Of a DNA stretch of 8,807 nt, positions 1 through 6,065 are shown piece after piece; position 1 is the first letter of the stretch; every line of letters begins with the position of its first letter. Origin of the DNA: Opitutia bacterium. Lineage in GTDB: Bacteria > Verrucomicrobiota > Verrucomicrobiia > Opitutales > Seribacteraceae. The notes under the pieces are model-generated. The model was not told the origin of the DNA. It was given only the letters and a program-made list of their open reading frames with translations, and did no database searches. The DNA lies in assembly GCA_018695085.1 (NCBI GenBank), contig JABHOU010000262.1, positions 1 to 8,807 on the forward strand. The letters are read 5' to 3'. Made by a program: the position numbers and the translations under genes.

Positions 1-753
1 CGCTACGCCCACCTCAAGGACAAGAAGGGCGACTGGGTGGTACGTGGGGACGCCTTCATCCGCTTTCGCAACAGGCAAGGCGTGATGGCGGGCGGGGTGA
101 GCATAGGGTTCACGGGATACGGGAGCGACAAGAGCCGGCACCACATCGGGCCCGAACTGCAGATCGGGCACGTATTGGGCGACCACTACAAGGAGCCGGT
201 GCTGCTGATCAAGACGGCTTGGGGCGGCAAGAGCCTGTACAAGGATTTTCGCCCCCCCTCCGCTGGAGGTGAAACCGGCCCCTTCTACAAGCAAATGCTG
301 GCCGAAGTGGAAGAGGCCTTGGCGGGGATCGGAAAAGAATTCCCCCAACTGAAGGGGCGCAAACCCGAATGGGCAGGCTTCGTATGGTTTCAGGGTTGGA
401 ACGACATGTTCGACAAGGATGGGCTGGCCGAGTACGAGGATAATCTCGTACACCTGATCCAAGACCTGCGGAAGGAATTCAAGAAGCCGAACTTGCCGGT
501 GATCGTGGGTGAACTGGGGAACGGAGGGCCCAAGGCGGGAGCCAACATGCTGGCCATTCGAGCAGCCCAGAAGGCCGCGACCGAAAGAAAGGAACTGAAG
601 GGCAATGTAAAATTCGTAAGCACCACGGACTTCGCCCGACCCAAGGAGGATTCGCCCAACGTCGGGCACGGACACCACTGGTTCGGCAACGCGGAGAGCT
701 ACTTTCTGATCGGCGACGCCCTAGGCAAGGGCATGGTGAAATTGCTGAACTGA
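1..753 (+). CDS. SASA-domain (sialate O-acetylesterase-like) SGNH carbohydrate esterase, 5'-truncated
   Basis: The reading frame is open from base 1 to the TGA at 751-753, giving 250 residues. The true start and the nucleophile-serine block lie before the window; a GTG at 37 is only an internal valine. The visible part fits the SASA/DUF303 carbohydrate esterase family (SGNH fold), which usually removes acetyl groups from sugars or polysaccharides. Landmarks in window numbering are G-P-E-L at 50-53, L-L-I-K-T-A-W-G-G-K at 68-77, W-F-Q-G-W-N-D at 129-135 (Asn134 is the likely oxyanion Asn of SGNH block III), and a C-terminal H-H-W-F-G-N-A-E-S-Y at 225-234, where one His should complete the catalytic set. 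Secretion cannot be judged without the N-terminus. The gene converges on the YiiX-like gene, with 13 bp between stop codons. The family call is firm; the substrate is unknown, and an acylesterase for another sugar is as likely as one for sialate. Confidence 0.88.
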   Translation, partial: RYAHLKDKKGDWVVRGDAFIRFRNRQGVMAGGVSIGFTGYGSDKSRHHIGPELQIGHVLGDHYKEPVLLIKTAWGGKSLYKDFRPPSAGGETGPFYKQMLAEVEEALAGIGKEFPQLKGRKPEWAGFVWFQGWNDMFDKDGLAEYEDNLVHLIQDLRKEFKKPNLPVIVGELGNGGPKAGANMLAIRAAQKAATERKELKGNVKFVSTTDFARPKEDSPNVGHGHHWFGNAESYFLIGDALGKGMVKLLN

Positions 754-757
754 GGTT

Positions 758-772
758 CCCTGCGATTCAGGG
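758..772. other. Small stem-loop between convergent stop codons
   Basis: CCCTG at 758-762 and CAGGG at 768-772 form a perfect 5-bp stem with a 5-base loop. It lies across the 13-bp gap between two convergent genes and includes the last codon of the minus-strand gene. There is no T-run on either side, so it lacks the classic intrinsic-terminator shape. It may act as a weak two-way RNA 3'-end structure, or may be chance. Confidence 0.25.
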
Positions 773-1444
773 CTGTTCGGCCATACCGTTGTCGAATACC
801 TTTTGCAACTGGGGAGCTTTTGAGAGGTCGATCGGAGTGATCATCTCGCGATCCAGAGGAGGGTCTCCGCCTTCGTACTTGCGAATGGTCGCGAGGTACG
901 GACGCCAGTTCAAGTCACCCAGCTTGGCGAGTTTGCCAAGAGGCTTGCCCGTGGCGTCGCGATAGGCCTTGTAGACGAGTTCGGAGCAGTAAATGAACTT
1001 GTCGTCCATACGGTAGCGCAAGTCGTAGGGGCGGCCGGCGTACTTGGCCAGAGCCGACTTGAACTTGGGAAGTTCGGAAGCGTGTTCCTCCTTGAGACGA
1101 AAGGCGGAAAACTTCTTGCCTCGTCCGCGAGAGACCCAGTTCTTGAGGGGAATCGCCCCCACGAGACCGATCGACTCGAAGACCTTCCAGCTCCCGTCCT
1201 TTCCCTTCAACACCACCCCGCAATGAGAATAATTGGAGCGGGTTACGCCCTCGATGGCCTCGACTAGATCAACGCCTTTGGGCAAGGCTTGAAAGAGAAC
1301 GTCGCCGGCCTGCGGATGGTAGGCATCGGAACCCTTCTTGGATGCCTTGTCCTTTTTCAGGGCGAGAGAAAACCCGGCCGTCGGAGAGAGGCACAAGCCG
1401 AGAACCGCAACAGCGGCGATAAAACGATGGGCGGGGAAATTCAC
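767..1444 (-). CDS. Exported YiiX/YebB-like permuted NlpC/P60 cysteine hydrolase (peptidase C92-like)
   Basis: This is a 225-residue protein starting at a GTG (1442-1444). The codon just upstream in frame is TGA, so GTG is the first possible start in this frame. Residues 1-28 look like a Sec signal peptide (short N-region with His and Arg, hydrophobic A-A-V-A-V-L-G-L core, likely cleavage near S-L-A). The mature part has the permuted NlpC/P60 layout of the YiiX family: G-D-V-L-F at 47-51, N-Y-S-H-C-G-V-V with His74, Glu90 in V-F-E-S, and F-I-Y-C-S-E-L-V with Cys153. This His, Glu, Cys order is inverted relative to normal NlpC/P60. Members are thiol hydrolases thought to act on amide or ester bonds in peptides, peptidoglycan or lipids; the substrate is not predictable. 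It follows the SMP-30-like gene by 40 bp and is probably cotranscribed with it. No Shine-Dalgarno sequence is visible; the leader instead carries a 12-bp palindrome. Confidence 0.85.
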   Translation of the reverse strand: MNFPAHRFIAAVAVLGLCLSPTAGFSLALKKDKASKKGSDAYHPQAGDVLFQALPKGVDLVEAIEGVTRSNYSHCGVVLKGKDGSWKVFESIGLVGAIPLKNWVSRGRGKKFSAFRLKEEHASELPKFKSALAKYAGRPYDLRYRMDDKFIYCSELVYKAYRDATGKPLGKLAKLGDLNWRPYLATIRKYEGGDPPLDREMITPIDLSKAPQLQKVFDNGMAEQP

Positions 1445-1449
1445 TCAGT

Positions 1450-1461
1450 TCACTCGAGTGA
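1450..1461. repeat. 12-bp perfect palindrome before the YiiX-like gene
   Basis: TCACTCGAGTGA at 1450-1461 is its own reverse complement. The left part belongs to a direct repeat TTCACTC at 1440-1446 and 1449-1455, nine bases apart. It sits in the 40-bp spacer of the minus-strand two-gene unit, 6-17 bases upstream of the GTG start, where a ribosome-binding site would be expected. It could be a dimeric-protein site or a small RNA hairpin near the start codon; chance is also possible. Confidence 0.35.
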
Positions 1462-1484
1462 GGTAGAAGGAGATCAAAGAAAAA

Positions 1485-2384
1485 TCAATCGAGAGGGAGG
1501 AAGATCAATTTGCCGGCGAGCATGTCGGGCACGATCAACTGCTTGCCCTTGCGGTCGAGGTAGAAGTCGGCGGCGGTGGTGAACTCGTCACTGAGGACCT
1601 TGCTTTTCTTGGTCTTGCGGTCGTAGGCCCAAACTGTGCCGAGCGACCAACTGGAAACGTATATCTTGTCGCCAAAGGCTTCCACGGCGTCCGCCCCTCG
1701 CATACCCTTGGCCACGATGCGCAGCTTGTCGTCGGAATAGGCCAGAACGTTTCCAGTGAAGAAGTCTCCCATGAGGAGAATTTCCTTGCCCTTGGCACCC
1801 GTGACGCCGACTCCGTTGGGACCCGGCATGCGCTTATCCCCGGGAGGGACGGCGACGGAGACCTTGCCATCGAGCGTCACCTTATAGACGCAACCGGTCA
1901 TAGGCGGGACGACTTTGTCGCTGTCGACAGGCCATAGCTTGCGTTCGCCATCGGGATCGAACATCCACTTGGGATGGCTCATGTCGGTGACGTACACGCT
2001 CTTGCCGTCCCGGCTTCGGGCCACGTCGTTGAGAAAGGTGACTTCCTTGGGGAAATCCTCGGCTTTCGCCAATACCGTGACCTTTCCCTTCTTGTCGATT
2101 TTGCGAAGCATGGTCTCGTCCGATGCGACTAGGAAACCGCCGACGAATGCCATGCCCTTGGGGTTGTTCAAACCCTTGGCGAAAACCGTGATCTTATCTC
2201 CGTCGATCATCTTGATTTCACCGTCTCCGGCTTCGTCCCCGTTGATCATGGTGACGTATAGCTTGCCGCCAAACCCGCGACATACGCTCTCGGGCTTGGT
2301 GCCGACATCGAGGATCTTCTTGGCCCCGAAGGAAAAGATCGGAATGAGAAGGAAAGAAAGGAATAGGGAGGTTGAGAATTTCAT
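1485..2384 (-). CDS. Exported SMP-30/gluconolactonase-like beta-propeller protein
   Basis: This 299-residue protein starts at an ATG (2382-2384) followed by a clear Sec signal peptide (M-K-F, then a hydrophobic stretch to about residue 20, probable cleavage after S-F-G-A). The rest looks like a six-bladed propeller of the SMP-30/gluconolactonase/LRE class, with recurring G-K-x-Y-V and N-P-K-G-M-A-F segments. Four positions match the family's metal ligands: Glu32 in K-P-E-S-V, Asn119 in F-L-N-D-V, Asn190 in G-P-N-G-V, and Asp232 in G-A-D-A-V. This supports a metal-dependent lactonase or esterase site, but the alignment is by eye and the spacing between the two Asn is longer than in animal SMP-30 because of an insertion around 136-163. 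It is the first gene of the minus-strand pair, divergent from the sulfatase. No Shine-Dalgarno sequence precedes the ATG. A non-catalytic NHL-type propeller is the alternative. Confidence 0.82.
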   Translation of the reverse strand: MKFSTSLFLSFLLIPIFSFGAKKILDVGTKPESVCRGFGGKLYVTMINGDEAGDGEIKMIDGDKITVFAKGLNNPKGMAFVGGFLVASDETMLRKIDKKGKVTVLAKAEDFPKEVTFLNDVARSRDGKSVYVTDMSHPKWMFDPDGERKLWPVDSDKVVPPMTGCVYKVTLDGKVSVAVPPGDKRMPGPNGVGVTGAKGKEILLMGDFFTGNVLAYSDDKLRIVAKGMRGADAVEAFGDKIYVSSWSLGTVWAYDRKTKKSKVLSDEFTTAADFYLDRKGKQLIVPDMLAGKLIFLPLD

Positions 2385-2387
2385 GGG

Positions 2388-2394
2388 TATGATA
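2388..2394. promoter_or_regulatory. Possible overlapping divergent -10 elements
   Basis: TATGATA at 2388-2394 holds TATGAT on the plus strand and TATCAT on the minus strand, each one mismatch from the TATAAT consensus. The plus element would start a transcript near 2400, giving a leader of about 100 bases before the sulfatase. The minus element is only 4 bases from the SMP-30-like ATG and would make an almost leaderless transcript. Neither has a convincing -35 box at 16-18 bp: a TTGCAT-like box for the minus strand is 21 bp away, and TTGAGA for the plus strand only 10 bp away. This is a weak call. Confidence 0.2.
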
Positions 2395-2434
2395 GCTTCA
2401 GCGCGATTTCGCTACATGCAAGGTAGAAAATGCA

Positions 2435-2465
2435 GGCGACCACGGATTCTCGATTCGGTCTCGCC
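2435..2465. promoter_or_regulatory. Inverted and direct repeats in the divergent intergenic region, possible operator
   Basis: GGCGA at 2435-2439 and TCGCC at 2461-2465 are inverted arms around a centre containing a direct repeat GATTC (2445-2449 and 2452-2456, period 7). The element lies 35-65 bases upstream of the sulfatase ATG, within the 115-bp region shared with the SMP-30-like gene, which is where a regulator of both directions would bind. The arms are short enough to arise by chance, and no regulator gene is in the window. Confidence 0.2.
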
Positions 2466-2499
2466 TTTCATCAAGGCTCTTGCCAAGACTTTCGGGCAC

Positions 2500-3969
2500 A
2501 TGAGATACTTCCTTTACGCCCTGTTTCCACTGGTTGCATGTTCGGCCCTTTCCGCCAAGCAGCAGCCGAACATCCTATTCCTTTTCACCGACGATCATGC
2601 GACGCAGGCACTGAGCGCCTATGGCCATGGGCTGAACAAGACGCCTAACTTAGATCGCATCGCCAAGGAGGGCATGCTCTTCCAGCGTTGCCTGGTTACG
2701 AACTCGATATGCGCGCCGTCGCGAGCCGTTATACTAACCGGCAAATACTCCCACCTGAACGGCCAACTCACCAACAAGGACATCTTCGACGGCTCTCAGC
2801 AAACCGTTCCCAAGCTCCTGCAAAAGGCCGGCTACCAAACGGCCATCGTGGGAAAATGGCACCTGAAGTCCACCCCCACGGGATTCGATCATCACGAGGT
2901 GCTCGTCGGCCAAGGGAGCTACTACAACCCGATCTTAATGACTAATGGCAAACGAGTGACCCACGAGGGGTACACCACGGATTTGATAACCGATCGAGCG
3001 TTCGATTGGCTGGACAAGAGAGACAAAGACAAACCGTTCTTCCTGATGTGCCAACACAAGGCGCCACACGGACGGTGGGAACCGGCCTTGCGGCATTTGG
3101 GCATTTTCGACGACGTGACGATCCCAGAGCCCTCCACCCTCTTCGACGACTACGCCGGTCGAGGCAAGGCCGCCTCCATGCACAAGATGGGCATAGCCAA
3201 CCACATGGGAGACGCTCGGCTGATGTTCAAGTACTCGAGCAAGTTCACGCCCGAGCAATTCAAGGTTTTCGACGGGTATTTTCGCCCACGCAACGAGTCC
3301 TTTCTCGCCGCAAAGCTCGAGGGAAAGGAACGGACGCGATGGCATTACCAGCGTTATATCAAGAACTACTTGAGCTGCGTAAAAGCCGTGGATGAAAACG
3401 TGGGGAGATTACTCGACTATCTCGACAAGCAAGGACTAGCCGACAACACGGTGGTCGTCTACAGTTCGGACCAAGGTTTTTATCTTGGAGAGCACGGCTG
3501 GTTCGACAAGCGCTGGATGTTCGACGAAAGCCTGCGAACACCTTTGCTTGCCCGATGGCCCGGCGTGACCAAGCCGGGAATCGAATCGGCCGACATGGTG
3601 TCGAACGTCGATTTCGCGGAAACCTTTCTGGAGATGGCGGGAGCCTCCGTACCAAAGGACATGCAGGGCCGCAGTCTCGTGCCGATCCTAAAAGGCAAAA
3701 CTCCCGAGGACTGGCGAACCTCGCACTACTACCACTACTACGAGGCCGGAGGCCATGGCGTGCCCATCCATTACGGAGTGACCACGAAAAGCCACAAACT
3801 GATCCGCTATCCCGCACCCATCGACGAGTGGGAACTCTATGACCTGAAGAAAGACCCCCGCGAACTGAACAGCGTATTCGGCAGACCGGGATATGCCCGA
3901 GCTACCAAAAGACTGGAGAAGGAGCTCGGCAGACTTCGAAAAGAGCTGGAGGTCGATGAAGAAAAGTGA
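2500..3969 (+). CDS. Formylglycine-dependent sulfatase (S1 family, GlcNAc-6-sulfatase-like)
   Basis: This is a 489-residue arylsulfatase-superfamily enzyme that hydrolyses sulfate esters, probably on a glycan outside the cytoplasm. Landmarks: Asp31-Asp32 in F-T-D-D-H (calcium ligands); C-A-P-S-R at 71-75, where Cys71 is the residue converted to formylglycine; G-K-W-H-L with Lys119 and His121; K-A-P-H with His190; S-S-D-Q-G with Asp324 and Gln325 (calcium ligands); and Lys337 in W-F-D-K-R. The catalytic set looks complete. S-I-C-x-P-S-R followed by T-G-x-Y-S resembles the SulfAtlas S1_11-like group (N-acetylglucosamine-6-sulfatases), but this is from memory and other S1 subfamilies are possible. 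The ATG at 2500 was chosen because a signal peptide begins there; the frame stays open back to 1915, but that part lies antisense to the SMP-30-like gene. L-V-A-C at 11-14 fits a lipobox, so the protein may be a lipoprotein; cleavage after A-L-S-A (residue 19) is the alternative. It is the first gene of a three-gene operon. Confidence 0.95.
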   Translation: MRYFLYALFPLVACSALSAKQQPNILFLFTDDHATQALSAYGHGLNKTPNLDRIAKEGMLFQRCLVTNSICAPSRAVILTGKYSHLNGQLTNKDIFDGSQQTVPKLLQKAGYQTAIVGKWHLKSTPTGFDHHEVLVGQGSYYNPILMTNGKRVTHEGYTTDLITDRAFDWLDKRDKDKPFFLMCQHKAPHGRWEPALRHLGIFDDVTIPEPSTLFDDYAGRGKAASMHKMGIANHMGDARLMFKYSSKFTPEQFKVFDGYFRPRNESFLAAKLEGKERTRWHYQRYIKNYLSCVKAVDENVGRLLDYLDKQGLADNTVVVYSSDQGFYLGEHGWFDKRWMFDESLRTPLLARWPGVTKPGIESADMVSNVDFAETFLEMAGASVPKDMQGRSLVPILKGKTPEDWRTSHYYHYYEAGGHGVPIHYGVTTKSHKLIRYPAPIDEWELYDLKKDPRELNSVFGRPGYARATKRLEKELGRLRKELEVDEEK

Positions 3970-4025
3970 CCCGCGCCACCCTACCTTCGCTTGCCAAGAT
4001 CAAAACAATCCGAAACCTTAACAAC

Positions 4026-4787
4026 ATGAAATTCTTAGCCACACTTACCACGAGCCTTCTCTTCACACTCCTTGCCCAAGCCAAAGAGAGCGAACAAAAG
4101 ACCAAATCCTTGACTGACCGCTTGGCTGGGAAAGGCTGGAAGTCATTAGCCGAAAAAGACTTCGCCCAAGTGAATTGCGATCCGGAAACCTTTCAGTTCA
4201 AGAAGGACGGAACCATTCACTGCACAGGCAAGCCAAGCGGCGGGTTGCGCTCGGTGAAAGTATACAAAAACTTTGAGGTGACCTTCGAGTGGCGACACCT
4301 CAGGCATGCGGGCAATGCAGGGGTGTTCCTGTGGTGTCCACGCTCAGTACTCGACAAATTGCCACGCGGTCGATTGCCACAAGGGATAGAAATACAGATC
4401 CTCGACTTGGGCTACGAAACGAATCACCTCAAGAACAAGGGTAAGCATTCGAACTGGTTTACCAGCCATGGAGACGTGTTCCCGGTGGGCGTTGGTCGGA
4501 TGAAAGCGTTTACTCCGGAGATCACCTACAAGGCGGAGGACGGGAAGGAATACAAGGTCGGCAAACCCACCAGCAGTCGCTGCTTTCCCACCAAGCGCTT
4601 GAGCAAGGGCGTGGGCGAATGGAACCATTATTACATCGAGGCCAAAAATGCCGAAGTACGACTTTGGGTAAACGGCGAAGAGGTTTCCGGTGGCTACGAG
4701 TGCAAACCCAGCGAAGGTCACTTCGTGCTCGAATCCGAGGGAGCTCCAATGGATTACCGGGGCATGAAGCTTCGCGAACTTCCCTGA
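4026..4787 (+). CDS. Exported DUF1080 protein (3-keto-disaccharide hydrolase family)
   Basis: This 253-residue protein has a signal peptide M-K-F-L-A-T-L to A-Q-A (cleavage after residue 19). The rest is one DUF1080 domain (Pfam PF06439, 3-keto-disaccharide hydrolase), a concanavalin-like jelly roll. Typical segments are G-W-K-S-L near 37-41, Y-K-N-F-E-V-T-F-E-W, N-A-G-V-F-L, G-I-E-I-Q-I-L-D, G-E-W-N-H-Y-Y-I-E, V-R-L-W-V-N-G-E and a closing Y-R-G-M-K-L-R-E-L. The length suits a stand-alone single-domain member. Family members have been linked to cleavage of 3-keto-glycosides, sugars first oxidised at C3 by separate oxidoreductases; no such oxidoreductase is in this window. The start is the ATG at 4026 because it opens the signal peptide; an in-frame GTG at 3966 overlaps the sulfatase stop and adds a charged, non-signal N-terminus. 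The leader is A/C-rich with no Shine-Dalgarno. It lies 56 bp after the sulfatase and 22 bp before the propeller gene, so cotranscription is likely. Confidence 0.93.
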   Translation: MKFLATLTTSLLFTLLAQAKESEQKTKSLTDRLAGKGWKSLAEKDFAQVNCDPETFQFKKDGTIHCTGKPSGGLRSVKVYKNFEVTFEWRHLRHAGNAGVFLWCPRSVLDKLPRGRLPQGIEIQILDLGYETNHLKNKGKHSNWFTSHGDVFPVGVGRMKAFTPEITYKAEDGKEYKVGKPTSSRCFPTKRLSKGVGEWNHYYIEAKNAEVRLWVNGEEVSGGYECKPSEGHFVLESEGAPMDYRGMKLRELP

Positions 4788-4809
4788 AAAATCAACCCAC
4801 TGCAGAACC

Positions 4810-6060
4810 ATGAAAACAACGAGATTTATTTTGCTCACTCTCTTCACCGGCGCCAGCTTATGGGCTGCTCCGGAAAAACATTGGCCGGCTTGGCGTGGTC
4901 CTGATGGATCAGGTGCCTCGGATGGCGGTTCATACCCGACCAAGTTGAATGGAACGGAAAATCTGATGTGGAAAGCCCCCTTGCCAGGCAAGGGATGCTC
5001 GACTCCCGTGGTATGGGGGGAGCGGATTCTGCTTACCTGCCCGGTCAATGGCGAGGACGCCGTACTGGGTTATGACTGGGAGGGGGAAAAACTTTGGCAA
5101 ACCACTCTGGGGAAAGAACGCAAGGGCAAGCACAGGAATGGCTCGGGCAGCAATCCATCGGTGGTGACCGACGGAGATCTGTTGTTCGCCCTTTTTAAGA
5201 GCGGTAACTTCGGAGGACTCGATTTCAAGGGCAAAGTTCGATGGAAAACCAACTTATCCGGGTACGGCAAGGACTCCCTATACTGGGATTTCGGAACATC
5301 CCCGATATTGACAGAGAAACACGTAATCGTGGCCCTAATGAGAGAAAAGAATTCGTGGCTCATCGCTTTCGACAAAGCCAGCGGCAAGGTGTCTTGGAAG
5401 GTGGAAAGAAATTATGAGACACCCCGTGAAGGTGATCATAGTTACGCCACTCCAATTTTGATCGAGCACGAAGGCAAAGAAGCGATCCTAGTATGGGGAG
5501 CGGAACGCCTTACCACCCACTCCGCCAAAGATGGATCAATCCTTTGGATTTCGTCTGGCTTCAATCCCAAGAAGAAAAACAACTGGGTAGTGGTTGGCTC
5601 TCACGTCGTTGCCGGAGAGGTAGCAATCGTGCCCTACGGTCGCGGTAGCCATATCGCCGGCATTCGCCTGGGGGGCAAGGGAGACGTGACTGAATCCAAC
5701 CGCCTATGGACCCGCTCCGACTCCGGTTCCTTCGTTCCCACTCCAGCCGTTGCCAATGGTAAGGTTTACGTTTTACGCGACCGAGGTGAAGTCCACTGCA
5801 TCGATCCAAAGACCGGAAAAAGTCATTGGGAGGACGCCTTTCCAAAAGCCAGTTCGAGCTATTACGGATCTCCTACAATTGCAGGAAACAAGCTCTACGC
5901 CCCTCGCGAAGACGGCGTCATTCTCGTCGCCGACATTTCGAACGGCTTTCGATTCCTCGCCGAGAACGACATGAGCGAACGCGTAATCGCCTCGCCGGTA
6001 CCAGTGATGAATCGCCTACTTATCCGTGGCGAAAAGCACTTGTTCTGCCTTGGAAAATAA
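4810..6060 (+). CDS. Exported PQQ-like beta-propeller repeat protein
   Basis: This is a 416-residue protein with a signal peptide (M-K-T-T-R, then a hydrophobic stretch to about A-A at 19-20). The mature N-terminus has W-P-A-W-R-G-P-D-G-S-G at 25-35, the entry motif common in secreted PQQ-like propellers of Verrucomicrobiota and Planctomycetota. Propeller blades follow, with units such as T-P-V-V-W-G-E-R-I-L-L, G-K-V-R-W-K-T, A-S-G-K-V-S-W-K, T-P-A-V-A-N-G-K-V-Y-V and S-P-T-I-A-G-N-K-L-Y-A. I see no cytochrome c motif (C-x-x-C-H) and no vicinal Cys-Cys of the kind found in quinoprotein alcohol dehydrogenases, so a true PQQ dehydrogenase is not supported. A binding or scaffold role, or an uncharacterised redox role, is more likely. 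It is the last gene of the sulfatase operon, 22 bp after the DUF1080 gene, and its TAA is 5 bp from the stop of the convergent YHYH gene. The leader lacks a Shine-Dalgarno sequence. Confidence 0.9.
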   Translation: MKTTRFILLTLFTGASLWAAPEKHWPAWRGPDGSGASDGGSYPTKLNGTENLMWKAPLPGKGCSTPVVWGERILLTCPVNGEDAVLGYDWEGEKLWQTTLGKERKGKHRNGSGSNPSVVTDGDLLFALFKSGNFGGLDFKGKVRWKTNLSGYGKDSLYWDFGTSPILTEKHVIVALMREKNSWLIAFDKASGKVSWKVERNYETPREGDHSYATPILIEHEGKEAILVWGAERLTTHSAKDGSILWISSGFNPKKKNNWVVVGSHVVAGEVAIVPYGRGSHIAGIRLGGKGDVTESNRLWTRSDSGSFVPTPAVANGKVYVLRDRGEVHCIDPKTGKSHWEDAFPKASSSYYGSPTIAGNKLYAPREDGVILVADISNGFRFLAENDMSERVIASPVPVMNRLLIRGEKHLFCLGK

Positions 6061-6065
6061 GCCCG

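Noticed and set aside
37..39. GTG at 37 as the start of the SASA esterase
   Set aside because: The frame is open to base 1 and the encoded residues continue family-like sequence; an SGNH esterase starting here would lack its nucleophile block.
1915..2499. In-frame upstream extension of the sulfatase by 195 residues
   Set aside because: It lies almost wholly antisense to the well-supported SMP-30-like gene, shows no sulfatase or other domain features, and would place the clear signal peptide at residue 2500 in the middle of the protein.
3724..3747. His/Tyr-rich run in the sulfatase (S-H-Y-Y-H-Y-Y-E) as a possible metal-binding or YHYH-like element
   Set aside because: Such H-Y-Y-x-Y-Y-E segments are normal in the C-terminal part of related sulfatases.
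3359..3817. Minus-strand open frame of 152 codons inside the sulfatase gene
   Set aside because: It is rich in Arg, Ser and Pro in the manner of antisense frames of GC-rich genes and overlaps conserved sulfatase motifs.
3966..4025. Earlier GTG start for the DUF1080 gene
   Set aside because: It would overlap the sulfatase stop and put 20 residues in front of a complete signal peptide; the ATG at 4026 explains export better.
4344..5048. Minus-strand open frame of 234 codons
   Set aside because: It runs antisense across the DUF1080 and propeller genes, has no recognisable domain, and is best explained as a shadow of their codon use.
4810..6060. Calling the propeller protein a PQQ-dependent dehydrogenase
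   Set aside because: No vicinal disulfide Cys pair and no haem c motif is visible, and the protein is much shorter than quinoprotein alcohol dehydrogenases (about 600 residues).
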